64,000 bases of DNA from NCBI GenBank assembly GCA_015680685.1, contig MNCI01030375.1, forward strand, positions 1-64,000, given 5' to 3'. The notes under the pieces were generated by a model that was not told the DNA's origin, ran no database searches, and was given only the letters and a program-made list of their open reading frames with translations. Both the position numbers and the translations under genes were made by a program. The DNA comes from Gnetum montanum. Its lineage: Eukaryota > Streptophyta > Gnetopsida > Gnetales > Gnetaceae. Position 1 is the stretch's first letter, and the number at the start of each line of letters is the position of its first letter. Shown piece after piece: positions 12,641 to 23,785 of this stretch.

Positions 12641-14620
12641 ATTTACAAAATTTGATTTATACCTTACTTTTTATCTTTAATGAATTCCTTTCTTGTTTAG
12701 TGTGATCCAGAGTTAGATAATTTTATGAGAATGTCCCCTAAAAGTTTTGATATTGGATCTAATTTGATTAGGTGACCCCAAAATTTAATTCTCATGGTGT
12801 GGTTGAGGAGATAAAATTGATTTGGCAACGTGTTTAACATTTTTATGGTATTTACCCTTTTTAATATCCTTTGAGCGACAATGAATTTTAGAAAAATTAC
12901 ACACAACTTGAAGCATACCCTTCCCCTATGACTAAGCTGAACACACCAAGTTCAGACAAGTTCAATAAAAATGGGAATCAAAGAATTAACAAGCAAGTTA
13001 TGGATGTTGGAATGATAGATGCACAAGCTAGCCAATTCGTGGAAGAATATTTGAACAACTCCCCTTGCATGAATAGTGTAAAATGATGTTGACATGTGTA
13101 GGGGATCCATATATATAGTTTTTATGAACAAGATATCGCATACCCAATAGCGTGGACCTAATATCGCGTTAGACCTGATATCGAGTACTCGATATCACGA
13201 CCTATTGAAAATGGGGTACTTAGTAAAATTAATGAATTTTTGAAATCCCAAGGCTAGAAATGAAGGATTTGAGGTTAATTGGAAAGGTCCAGGGTAACAT
13301 TAAATAGATCAGAAGGCACCAAAAGTATAATGAAGTGGGGTTTGTCAATGAAATTCATAAATAGGATGAGGAAAAAGGACATGTTTTGGTGCATAGGAAT
13401 GTTTGAATTAGAAGGATGATGACAGGAGAGATTATTATAGCAATGTAATACTTGGAGGTATAAAATGATGTGGTGATGTGCAAAAAGTGAAAATTACAAA
13501 AGTTATGCAAGTGGGTCCTCCCCAGAGCAGGTTCCTACCTAGGATGCCCTTATGTAACCATGCCTAAAAATGTTAGTAGGCACAAAAAGAATGAAATGTA
13601 ATCCACACCAATTCCACAAAACACACACATGTAGATACCACCATAATAAGGCATGAATTCAATGCTACACAAGACACAAGTCACAAATTCTTGGAAAATG
13701 AGGTGAGGTGAATTATAGAAGGGATTATAGATATTCGCACATGAGGTAACTAACCCACGGCACAATGAATCCCGAGTGTAGGGCATGATTAATGTGTCAT
13801 TATCCCTTCACACCAAAATCAAGACCAAGTCCATTCTGTTGATCAGTGACATGGCATTGTTTCATCCCATGATGGACAACCATGAGAGTACCATGATAAC
13901 AAGGTGTACGATCACTTGGCATTTTGTTCAAGGGAGGAGTGATTTGGAATTTCTTGGTGGCACGTTTGTCTTGATATTTTCTTTTTATTTTTGTTTATCC
14001 GCTTTGGCACACTTTCTCTCTTTTTTTTTCTTTTTTCTTTTTTTTTAAATGCTTAATCCAGAGAAGCCACCTACCTTCGGGCATGGGTGCATGTGTTTCT
14101 AGTGGAACCCCCTAAAATAGCATTGGATTTTTTGATTGAGTACCTTGATTACTCTTACTTCCATTTTTTGTTAGATCTACAAGGATCTTAGTACAACCAG
14201 GCTACCTGATAACTCCTATAGATGTCACCAAAAAGAGTTCACAAGTTCCCTTGATGTCACACCCTAGTCATTCCTTCTTAGTCCATCATTCTTCACTTTG
14301 GGCATAATGGGCACAAAATTACTTTAAGTTTTAATGATGTCAAGAATATCATCGTACCTAGAGTAGAACCTCTTATTAATAGGATGGTTGGGTGGATGTG
14401 ATGGGCTCAGTGTCCAAGTAATTAGTCACCTAAGACTTGATAGCATAGAACAACACCCCAACCAACAAATCACATGAGTGTTTTATTCATAGATGAGATT
14501 ACCCATAAAATAATAAATAAAAATATAAAACAACAAAAAAATAAAGATAAAATAAAAAATTGAAAGATGAAAAAATGGAAAACAAAAAATTGTAAAATTA
14601 CAGAAAAGGAAAATCATTTA
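12641..14620 (-). other. Conserved non-coding spacer of element A
   Basis: About 2 kb between gag and ORF2 with no long open frame on the element strand. It aligns by eye with 57670-59126 of element E, including a purine-rich run (complement at about 14016-14047), a block matching 'gtgacatctataggagttatca', and a block at 13500-13562 that recurs in five elements of the window. Conservation without coding potential suggests an RNA or cis role, or simply shared recent ancestry. Confidence 0.6.
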
Positions 14621-16638
14621 TTAATTTTTTTTGTTAGGATGGGGGATATCCCCCATATCTAATCTTTTGATCATGGCAAGAATTAATAAATGGAAGGTTT
14701 GGATCCATGCATATTGGAAATATTGGGGCCTAGTCGTATCTAAACCACTGGGTGTCTTTTGATGTGATGGTTGAAATGTACCCAAAGTGGGGTTCACACA
14801 CTCGATTAAAATTGACATAGTGGGAAAAGTTATAAGATGTGATTAATTGATAAGGAGTTGTCCCACTATGACACCCATGATCGTAAGATGGTATGCAGGG
14901 ATCGATATGTCTCCCTACATGGCTATATTCATTGGGCCACATGGTTGTTGGAGTATTGATTGATGGCCCTAATAAGATAACATGAGATGTTAAGTTTGAG
15001 AAGAAGGATAAACCATAGTGTTGAACTTGTGCTGAGTTGGAGGATGCAGTGGTCTCGAAACTATGTGGTCCCTTTCTACGGTCATGTCTAAAGAAGGGAC
15101 GCCTTCAATGTTGTGGAGGATTCCCACTACAATTGACAATAGTAGCACAAGTAACGTTCATGGGTTGATGTTGTGGTGCAAACCCTTTGAGTACAATTGG
15201 TGGTAATGTAGAAGGAGGTGAAGGATGAGAATATTGAAATTGAGGAGAAATGTAAGACACATGAGGAGGTGATTTTGTTGGAGAGGATATGGGTTGATAG
15301 TATTTAGGAGAATGATAACAATGTGGCAAGATAGTGGATGTTGATCCAGTTGGGGAAATAGGATGTTGAACTTGATAAGTACTTGGGTTCGGATGGTATG
15401 AAGGATGTGACCATTTTGGGGGTGGCCTCCCCCATGACTAGGATGTTTGCCATTGTGATTGGACATAGTATTTTTGTATGAACTCTGGCTGTAACATTCT
15501 TTCCCAATGCTCATGTAAATGTGATAAGATTGGGCATTGACCTTTGGGGTGATCGTATAGGCAAAGGTTACATTGATACGTATGATTGGAAGTTGAGTTC
15601 TTATTCTCTTCAACCATTCTTTCCAATTATCTAGTGGTATTTTGTTCTGTTTCTTGGTTTTTCATGGCTCTACCTCCAACAATTTTGGCATATTCTCCAC
15701 ATTTTTCATGTATCCACTCTTTCATCTTATTTATCTTTACCTCAATTTTATCTAGTGATTGTAGTACTAGCAAAGATGATTCCACCTCCTTGAGGTGAGT
15801 TGATTTCTCCTCTTCATGATCATGGACATTTTCTAATTCGATATTTTTCAACGTTCTCCCATTTAGCCATTTCTCCTTCTTCTTTTGCTTTCTGCTTGAT
15901 AAGCTCTTGGAATTGGTGGGTTCATAGCTCATATAGTTGACCTAGGGCATACATCCCTAAGGTTTTCGTTGTTTCATTATGGAGCCCATCCATGATATGA
16001 TATATTAGCCTTTCCTTAGAGAACCCATGGCCTAGACAATTGTTTAACAATGCATAATATCTTTCTAAGGTCATGTCCAAGGGTTCATGTTGCACTTATT
16101 TTCACTCTTGGATTTTTCTCCTCAAGGCTGACACTCTTGCATAAGTTTGATATCTTTCACTGAAGAGTTCTACCATTGTCGGCCAATGTCAAATTGATTT
16201 TGGTTTTAAGGATTTGTACCACACTTTTGCTTGGGAAACAAGTGTCGTAGGAAAGGGCTTAAGTTTTTGCCATCCATTATCAATATTATTCCATATACAG
16301 GCATCATGGAAGGCTTGTAAATGATGTTGCAAATCTAAATCATAGCCTTCTAAAAATTTGGGAAAGTTGTTTAAATCAAGCTTGGGTAGAAGGCTTTTCT
16401 TACGATGCCTATAGGATATTTGAATAGCCTCTTGTATATACATTAGGCTCTTAGTGGCCAATAGGGAATCATTATTACTAGGTAGGTTGGGATGATGTTG
16501 CCTTCATTTATGTACATAGGAGACCCCTACATTAGATTGAGTTCTCCAAACTTCATCTTCATCATCATGTAATTTGTTGGTTCTCCAATGAATTACCTTA
16601 CTAGTTGTTGTGTTATCATAGTCTTGTGAGAGAGACAT
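14621..16638 (-). pseudogene. gag of element A
   Basis: Gag-type capsid/nucleocapsid polyprotein of an LTR retrotransposon, about 670 codons, with several stops and frame shifts. The start at 16638 (MSLSQDYDN) matches that of element E. The capsid-like core at 16461-16189 carries the motifs NNFPKFLEGYDLDLQHHLQA and WYKSLKPKSI shared with E, C and D. A nucleocapsid zinc-knuckle-like motif CNLCLYDHPKGQC at about 15570-15530 has spacing C-X2-C-X3-H-X4-C, one residue shorter than the usual C-X2-C-X4-H-X4-C. The tail (15400-14621) is rich in Pro, Ser and His. It ends without the protease that normally follows in Ty3/gypsy elements. Confidence 0.8.
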
Positions 16639-16753
16639 TATTGTGAATTTGTGTGTGAATTAATTGAAATTAAATTTTTTTCTAAGAGATATATCGTGAA
16701 TACTTTGTTATAGCAATCTTGTATGATGTAACTAATCTAAATAACTAGCATTG

Positions 16754-16771
16754 TCCCTAACAATGGTTCCA
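16754..16771 (-). promoter_or_regulatory. Primer-binding site of element A (tRNA-Asp type)
   Basis: On the element strand TGGAACCATTGTTAGGGA follows the LTR after one base. It resembles TGGCGCCGTTGCCGGGGA, the complement of the 3' end of plant tRNA-Asp(GUC); most differences are C-to-T or G-to-A changes expected from decay of methylated CpG. The tRNA identity comes from my knowledge of plant tRNA-Asp and should be aligned. Confidence 0.75.
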
Positions 16772-16772
16772 A

Positions 16773-17633
16773 TGATGAGTGGCTAGGTACCCCTACACTC
16801 AACCATACGAATACGAGTGTTCACACACGATCCGATCGAACTCCGCAGATGGACTAGTTATGGTATTTAGATAGTTACACATTGATCGTAGTTCGCTATC
16901 TTCCCACCTAGACTAGTATTTGCTTTGTCATAGATGGTTTAGTCTAGAGTGAGGTGTATGATGTGGTCCTAACTAGTGCTACTCCTAGAGACAATGGAAA
17001 TAACTTTGTTTAAGCTAATAGGGAATGGGAGAAGAGAATCTAAGCTAGCCTAAGTATGATGAGTATTTGTCCTTAATCATCCATACACATCTTGGACCTT
17101 GTGTACTACTACTAGGATTACCAAGCGCATGTTACTTAAGCACTCCTAGATACGCTACTGGGATACCAAGTAATCACACTTAAATGTTCGTGATTAAGTC
17201 ATACTCATTCTGCGTTTAATAACAAGGATAGTAAAGGAAGGTAAAGAGATATTAATTAAGAAAGCAATAAATAACAAGAATGATTAAACAATTAAAACTA
17301 AGTGAATGTTGAAATGATGAAGTAATATTGATCTTTATTGCCAGTCATGTGCATGTCTAAGTATGTCACACTCAAATAAAGGTTTTGTACAATTACAATC
17401 ATCACACTATGGGCATACATTGTGGGAAAGAGTTGAGAAAAACTAGCAAATGACAAAAAGACTGTATTTATACACTACCCACTTACTCTCTGTTTCCTGT
17501 GCACCCAAATGTGTATTTATAAGCTCACGCAGGAATCATGATATCATGTATCCGATATCATTAGCTAGGCCATGATATTGGGTACATGATATCATTGATC
17601 CGATATTGAAGCTTGATAAATCATGGTTCATTA
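16773..17633 (-). repeat. 5' LTR of element A
   Basis: 861 bases. The PBS-side edge is TGATGAGTGG (plus strand) at 16773. The outer edge falls at about 17633, where the expected TCATCA reads TCATTA. A TATA box lies at 17514-17521 and a polyadenylation signal at 17334-17339, both on the minus strand. Degenerate GATATC motifs cluster just upstream of the TATA box (17538-17610). It is very similar to the LTRs of element E, which places A and E in one family. Confidence 0.85.
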
Positions 17634-18530
17634 GCTATACAAGTGGCTCCTCCCTAAAGTAGACTCATGTTCATAATGCCCTTGTATAACCACTTCTACA
17701 AGTATTTGTGGGCATCCTAGAATTTAAATGTGAATCATGTCCTTGTCCCAACATGCATAGCCATAGTGGTTAAAATCCTACACTATGCTATATAAGACTA
17801 TACAATTCATAATTGTAACATGCAAGTGAGGTGAAATGGAATAAGAAGGATTAGAGAATTAGGGTGTGACGTATCTTACCATAGTCATAGTAGGTTTTGC
17901 ATGTTACACATTATTAGAATGACCATCATACTTATCTATTAGGGTTCCAAACCAAGTTCAATCACTTACCAATGACATTACATTGCATCATCTTGAACCC
18001 TCCATCATGAGACTAACAAGCCATCACATGAACAAATCACCATTCAATAATAAAATTTAAAAATAAACATTAAAAATCCTAAGAATAATTAATTAATTAT
18101 TAAAATTTGATGCATGTCTAATGGTGATGACTATGTGTGAATCAAAGGTTGTAACCTCTTTTACTGCAATTTCTTTCCCCTTATGCTTATACATGTCCTT
18201 GCTTGCTTTCTTCTTAATTTTCTTTTCCTGCTCTTTGGCTTTTTCTTACTCCAATTTTTTTTCATTATCTTTAATGTAAATTGAAATTGTTCATCCATGG
18301 AATCTCATGTCTTGTCAACCTTGGCTAAAATTTCAACGAGATTTTTGAATCAGCAAGGTCTTTTGTTGGACCACTTTCTCTAGTGTTGCCTCTTTTTCTA
18401 CCTCACAAATATGGATCTCCTTGTGAAGAGCTAGATTCCTGTTATATTCTTATGTACCTTCCCTCTTTTGGAATTCTCCTTCTTCTTTAACCACTTATCA
18501 ATCAACATCTAGACTTTATTTACTTTGTGT
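17634..18530 (-). mobile_element. Relic B: gag C-terminus and spacer of a related element
   Basis: On the minus strand 18520-18140 translates, with stops, to a segment matching the gag C-terminal region of C and D (VVKEEGEFQKREGT, then EVEKEATLEKVV, QQKTLLIQK). It runs directly into non-coding sequence at 18100-17634 that includes the spacer block conserved in A, C, D and E (17635-17692). gag running straight into spacer without pol matches the A/E architecture. Element A appears to have inserted at its edge. Confidence 0.6.
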
Positions 18531-18534
18531 TCTT

Positions 18535-18735
18535 ACAATCTCCCTTTAGCATAAATCCCAATAGTGTCATTGGTTCTATTTCAAATCCCATCTTTATCAT
18601 TTGCCTTGGATTTGAAACATACTTTCTCAACATTGACACATGAAACACATAATGAATCCTCAATAACTATAGAGATAAACTAATTTGATATGCTACTACT
18701 TCAACTCTTCTCAAGACCTTAAAGAGGCTAACAAA
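18535..18735 (-). pseudogene. Chromovirus-type integrase C-terminus relic
   Basis: The minus strand reads FKVLRRVEVVAYQISLSL, stop, then IHYVFHVSMLRKYVSNP. This is the signature of the integrase C-terminal region of Ty3/gypsy chromoviruses (Tekay/Del/CRM type; usual form PFKVLERVG.VAYRL..HDVFHVSMLRKYVPDP). One in-frame stop is present and no upstream integrase core is visible. It belongs to a different lineage from elements A to E and is an isolated fragment. Confidence 0.8.
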
Positions 18736-20090
18736 CCTTGGTGTCAAATTGATATCCAAACCTCTAACATATGACTTAAAGTAACTATCAATTTGATGGT
18801 GTTATTTAAAAAACAAGTGGCGAAGTTTGTTTTAATGATGATTGATTTGATAAAGGTGGAATTAGGTGCATGTAATGAGGTAGCACTAGTAAGAGGTACA
18901 ACTTGATCTTGAACCTATGAAAAGGGTAAAGATGCTATGCATTAAAATTATCTTGTGATTTCACATGGTAATATGTCCTATGTTTAAGAGGAGAGAGGTT
19001 CTATCCTTTTTATTATTATTTTTCATGCTTTCATTTCACTTTCTCTATGTTTACCTCATCATATGCCATGTCTCAAGTACCTTAAAGGGAGAAGTTGATA
19101 TGAAATTATTGAAAATAATGTATCCTCATTAAATCATTTAAGATGCAAATGGATGCCTACTTGAGACATAACAAATAGCACCTACTTGAGAAGGATCCAC
19201 TTGGATAATTTTTTGTGTAAAAACCAAGAATATCCTAATGTCCATTCTCCAGTTTGTTCCCATTTCATCAATTTCAATGAGTTTTAATTGATTATATATA
19301 TATATTTTCTATGATTTCTTATTGGAGTTCTCTTAATTCTATTTTTGCATGTTCAAATCTTTATTTGGGAATTCCAATTGCTAAGAAGTTTTCTTTTGTT
19401 TGTAAAACCTCTTTAGCACACCCAAAACATTTTAAAATTAAATTTTGTAATAGAAAATGATAAATTTTACAAAACAATGCATAGGATATACTTTGAGTCA
19501 ACACTACCTAAAAACTAAATCTACATATATACACCCACTCAACATAGTTCATTTTTTGCATTCTTTTAAATGAAAATAGAATTAATGATGTTTGGACCTA
19601 TTTACTTTTAAGTATTATATTATAATCATAATAAAATATTTGCATAATCCATTTACACTTTCATTAACATGATATTAAAACTTATATAGAGCAAATTTAA
19701 TACTAATTGTAAATTACTTTCTAGAACTATAGTTTCACCTAGTTTTGCCACTCAAGGCATGGAGTTTCTCAAAAAAGAAATAAGGTTAGAGAATCCATTA
19801 TACAAATTATGGTACAATAAATTATAGTACTTTTTATCAAGGAAACGTTTAAGTAGATGGTTGAAGAGTTTGAACACAATGTCACATTGGATTAGGAAAA
19901 TGTCTAAACTTGTGGAAATTTGTGGAACAATAATACCTATGTGCTAACCCATCCATGAGGATCAAATGGGTAAATAGTTCATTGGAATGGAACGGACTGC
20001 ACTACGGGGGCTCTGAATAAAAAAGCATATACTTTCCCTGGTCAAGCTTCTTCTCCTTCAATTATGGTTAGAAAATTCAGAGAAAACGGG
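18736..20090. other. AT-rich DNA upstream of the receptor-kinase pseudogene
   Basis: No coding region recognised on either strand. The first part may be further decay of the chromovirus fragment. The later part, from about 19950, becomes less AT-rich and merges into the promoter region of the LRR gene. Confidence 0.4.
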
Positions 20091-20317
20091 TTGGGCTGAC
20101 CACTTTTTATAAGAGACGCAGAAAATCAGATTCTCGGCCAACACGGCATTGATGGTTTACATAAAACCATGCTGTTTATAAAGAAAATTGATGGCAACCC
20201 ATCTCAGGGCATTAAACGTGAACATAAAGCAATGCTGTTTTAATGATAAAAAACTGATGGCTGTCCAAGAGTTACCTCAGGGAGAAGCACAACTCTGTAC
20301 CGTAGGATGGCATATAC

Positions 20318-20397
20318 TTCAGGAAAACGCGTTGTGTTGAGCCCTTTTCATACGGAATTCAGGAAGACGCGTTGTGTCGACCCCTTTTCATACGGAA
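20318..20397 (+). repeat. Tandem 40-bp repeat in the receptor-kinase promoter
   Basis: Two direct copies, 20318-20357 and 20358-20397, matching at 37 of 40 bases by eye. Each contains ACGCGTTG and CCCTTTTCATACGGAA. ACGCGT (20327-20332 and 20367-20372) fits the CGCG-box VCGCGB bound by CAMTA transcription factors; a third fit, ACGCGG, lies at 20443-20448. A weaker relative of the unit can be seen near 20075-20120. Regulatory meaning is inferred. Confidence 0.75.
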
Positions 20398-20424
20398 TCC
20401 CGTGCAACACGACATTACAGCCCG

Positions 20425-20575
20425 CAGAAATTGACGTGATATACGCGGGAATCTGAAAGTCCAAAAAAATGAAGCAGATTTCTCGTCCACCAGATAAAGA
20501 AAAACTTCAAGTTAATACATTATTTAACTAATGCTCAAAAATTTATTTTGAAAAGTCAATGTCGAGTCAAATGAC
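20425..20575 (+). promoter_or_regulatory. Candidate proximal promoter of the LRR receptor kinase
   Basis: TTGAC/TGACGT overlaps at 20431-20437 (W-box core and TGA-bZIP core). GTCAA, the complement of the W-box core, occurs at 20555-20559 and 20566-20570. Such sites are common in promoters of plant immune receptors but are short and expected by chance; there is no direct evidence of use. Confidence 0.3.
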
Positions 20576-20670
20576 TAAACATGGGCAGAGAAGTTTAAAT
20601 TGTGCTCAACATCAGCAGCAATTATGTATTATTATACCTTCCTTCCTTCCCGTACCTCTATAGCATCACA

Positions 20671-21069
20671 ATGGCCTCCTCCTCTACTGATCTTCCTTTG
20701 CTTCTCCTTTGTTTGTGCTCCTTTTTCTTTGTTGCTCTTGTTAAAGCTTGCACACATCATGACGGAGGCTTGAATGACATGAGAGCTCTCATTCGATTCA
20801 AGAAATGCATCACTAGATCGTTCTCTTCTCCACGATTGGAATGATCATGATGCCAATGCATGCAATTGTACTAGAATTAGCTGCTCCACCAAACATAATG
20901 GTTGAGTTGTGAAGATATCTCTGGAAAATGCGACATTGCATGGATCCCTGTCTCACCACCTCTCCAACTTATCATTCCTACATGAACTAGATATTTACAA
21001 TAACTCTTTCTCTGGTAGGATCCCTCATCCCTTGGTACTTTGCATAAGCTTAAAAGCTTAGATCTATGT
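20671..21069 (+). pseudogene. LRR receptor-like kinase, N-terminal fragment
   Basis: First part of a plasma-membrane LRR receptor-like kinase. ATG chosen at 20671 because it starts a clear signal peptide (MASSSTDLPLLLLCLCSFFF); a longer frame from 20602 adds residues before the signal and is less likely. An LRR N-terminal cap follows, with DMRALIRFKK and, after a frameshift near 20830, HDWNDHDANACNCTRISC; the usual Trp of the N-W pair reads Cys. The first leucine-rich repeats (NLSFLHELDIYNNSFSGRIP) are recognisable. The frame reaches LKSLDLC at 21069, where element C is inserted. The rest of the gene resumes at 31945. It was probably an immune or developmental receptor of the large LRR class. 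Confidence 0.85.
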
Positions 21070-21912
21070 TGATGAATGGCAAGGTACCCCTACGCTCAAC
21101 GATACAAATACAAGTGTTATGCACGATCCGGTCAAACTCCAAGGACTAAGTGCTTATGCGCCTTCACAAAACAAGGATGGGTTAGGCGATCATTGTCTTT
21201 CCAAGCTTACTCGTATGGCACAATTGTATTGTTAAGTAAACTTAAGGTATATGATTTTTATGTTTTTTATGTTTATATCCTAATGCTAAAAGGGAGAAGT
21301 GAAATAATTAAGTAACTAATTTAATTTAATTAATCCGCTAGGTTCTAACTAGTCCTAACACCAGCATTCGTTTCCACTCTCCATACACATCCTAAACCAG
21401 TGTAACACTACTGGGATTACCAAATGCTAATTGTTACTGGGTTACCAAGTGTTCCGCGTATGCTCGAAGTGGTCAAACTAAGTGTGCTTACTTGTAAAAA
21501 TTAAGAAACCAATAAAAGCAACATCAGTTAACTAACGAAAGCATTAAATAACTATAAATAGCATTAAATGTAATAAATAAGCTATTCTGAATGCTGCAAG
21601 GTTTATCACAAAGTTTGTCTTTATTTCCAAACACAGTGTGTGCTTAGGTACACAATGCTCAAATAAAGATATGTTTACTTTATAACTCCTACTGTGGGTG
21701 CTCAGAAATAATTCCAACTCTGGAAAGGAAAAACTGCAAAAGTTTGGGTAAGGGACTAAGAAACTAATGCCAAAACCAAGTGTGCACGCCTCTTATTTAT
21801 AGGCAACGACACAGGTTCAGATATTTGATGTTCGATATCGCTTGGCAGACTCTAATATCGTAGACCTAATATTGCAAATTTGATATCACGATCCTGATAT
21901 TGCGGTTCATCA
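21070..21912 (-). repeat. 3' LTR of element C
   Basis: 843 bases with edges TGATGA at 21070 and TCATCA ending at 21912, followed by TACCCCCA, the complement of the polypurine tract. GATATC-type motifs lie at 21820-21905, just upstream of the TATA box on the element strand. It pairs with the 5' LTR at 31123-31944. Confidence 0.9.
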
Positions 21913-23785
21913 TACCCCCATGACTGAATGAAAACTCATTCTCAAGTTACTTACAAAATATTGGAAAGGTATGGGATTATTGACATGGAGTGACAAACTG
22001 AAAGTGCCTGGTGAACGGATCGACAAATACATTATAACATTGGTGTTCATACCCATTGTGGTGAACACTGTACATAGATGACATCCAAACCTTTATTTGA
22101 CAACTTGGAAAGCGAGAGAAAAGAAAATGAGGCATGTTGCTGCTAATGTTAAGACTATGCATACCATTGTTCATCCATGGCCATATAATGTATGTTCGTT
22201 ACATGACTCCTTCAGCTCCAGTCCATCTTGAGTGTTCCCTCCTATCCCAGTCCATTGTTCATGTGATCGTCATCTGCACACACAACACAATAGTGAATTA
22301 GCAAGGATAGCTAAGATATAATGTGATTGATACCTTGCCTCGCTATGAAGCACATTGGCTGGGTTATGGGTATGGCAGATACTAGGTTAGAGGTTTGTAA
22401 CTGGTGACTGCCCAAGGTGTAGGGGTGAGGTAAGTAATGAAATGGAAAAATTTGTGCCAGGCCCCCATGACTAAGTGTGAACCTTTGGTAACAATAATAT
22501 GGAAAACGAAAGAACAAGGAAGAATAGAGAAATAACAATGGTGAGGCCAATAAAACAAAATTGGATATCATGGATGGTTAGAATGGGAAATGGTTGATTG
22601 CAAGAAATGTTTAAGAAAAAGAACTCTACAATTGCACCATCAAGGATTGTCAATGGGTCCTCCCCAAAGTAAGCCCATGCCCTTTATGCCTTGACAAACC
22701 TACAAACCAAAGAGTTCGTAGGCTCTAGGAATGACACATGGAAACAATGGTTAAGAACTTACCCACAAGAGTTTACCAAAGAATAATAATGCGACAACCA
22801 AGATATAGACTAATTATAAAACCAACAATGAGGTGGGATATGAAAAGAAATTTGGAAGAGAAGAGAGAATGGGATGGAATCCCAAGATCAAGGTTGTTTA
22901 AAGTCCCTTGTGTATTATGTGGTTAAGGTAACTTAATAGAATTTATTCCAAATCCAAATCAAAACTAACCATATCCAGTGACCTCGCATCAACCCACTTG
23001 ACCAACCCATCCTCCTGAAGCATCAAGAATGCATCCATAGATCCACCATCATTCCAACAAGAGGAAAATAGAGAAGCAAAAAGCGAGAAAGGGCTTTAGT
23101 TAGAGGGAACCTTGAGGCATGAGTAACATGTCTTTCCAGTGCCATAACCAATGCTTGTAGCCTATGTTTCTTTATTATGTCCAAGGGGTATGCTTTGAAT
23201 TTTCATTAGTTTTTTTTTTCTTGCATGAAAACCACACCATGCAAAGACTTATTTGATTTGGTTAACTTCCTAATATTTGGTCAAGAGTGGAATGGTAGAC
23301 TATATGAAACACATCCAAGTATCTAAGAGAATAGCCAGCACAAATGCATTGAATCCCCTTGAGGTCACACCTTTTTCAATCCATTTGAACCTTTCCTTGG
23401 TTTGAAGAATACCAAGCCATTAATTCATTAATAAGTTTACTTAGAAAAAGGGATAGTACAGTTCCAAGATCAAGGAAGATCATAGAGTTAAATGGATGAA
23501 TGGATGATGTGGGCTCATTGTGTGTTTTATCAAAAGAAACCATATCTTAGTATCAACAGTAAAAGTCAAAGGTAAAAACTAAACATTAGCAATCAACACT
23601 ATTATAGTACAATCCCCCATCATGAGCACTTATTATGTGACGAGTAAGAATAAATCAAATAAAGAAATAGTAAAAATGTTAACGATGGTGTAAAACAAAA
23701 ACAAGTAAAGATGAAAAATGTGTAAAACAAAAATGTGTGAAACAAAAATACAAAAGGAACTGAAGGCTTAGAATGATTAGCATTG
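21913..23785 (-). other. 3' non-coding region of element C
   Basis: About 1.9 kb between the end of pol and the 3' LTR without a supported gene. It includes the spacer block shared with A, B, D and E (22647-22700) and, next to the LTR, the conserved phrase TTCAGTCATGGGGGTA that contains the polypurine tract. Short frames here are of low complexity and are not called. Confidence 0.6.

Larger units (their letters stand above)
9202..17633 (-). mobile_element. Element A: Ty3/gypsy-like LTR retrotransposon without pol
   Basis: Minus-strand element in the order 5' LTR (16773-17633), PBS (16754-16771), gag (16638-14621), about 2 kb of non-coding spacer, ORF2 (12606-9814), polypurine tract, 3' LTR (truncated, 9202-9633). 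No protease, reverse transcriptase, RNase H or integrase motif occurs anywhere between the LTRs, although both gag and ORF2 are represented along their length. The outer end of the 3' LTR is lost, so no target duplication can be seen. Element E at 54629 has the same architecture on the other strand, so the missing pol is a family property and not one deletion. Mobilisation in trans by a pol-bearing relative (C or D type) is inferred from the shared PBS, LTR ends and polypurine tract. Confidence 0.85.

Noticed and set aside
13785-14048. Plus-strand open frame of 87 codons ending in Phe-rich tail
   Set aside because: Reads through the spacer and its T-rich run; the spacer is not conserved as protein in E.
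20602-20670. Upstream ATG for the receptor kinase (MLNISSNYVLLYL)
   Set aside because: The ATG at 20671 starts a normal signal peptide; the longer form would bury it.
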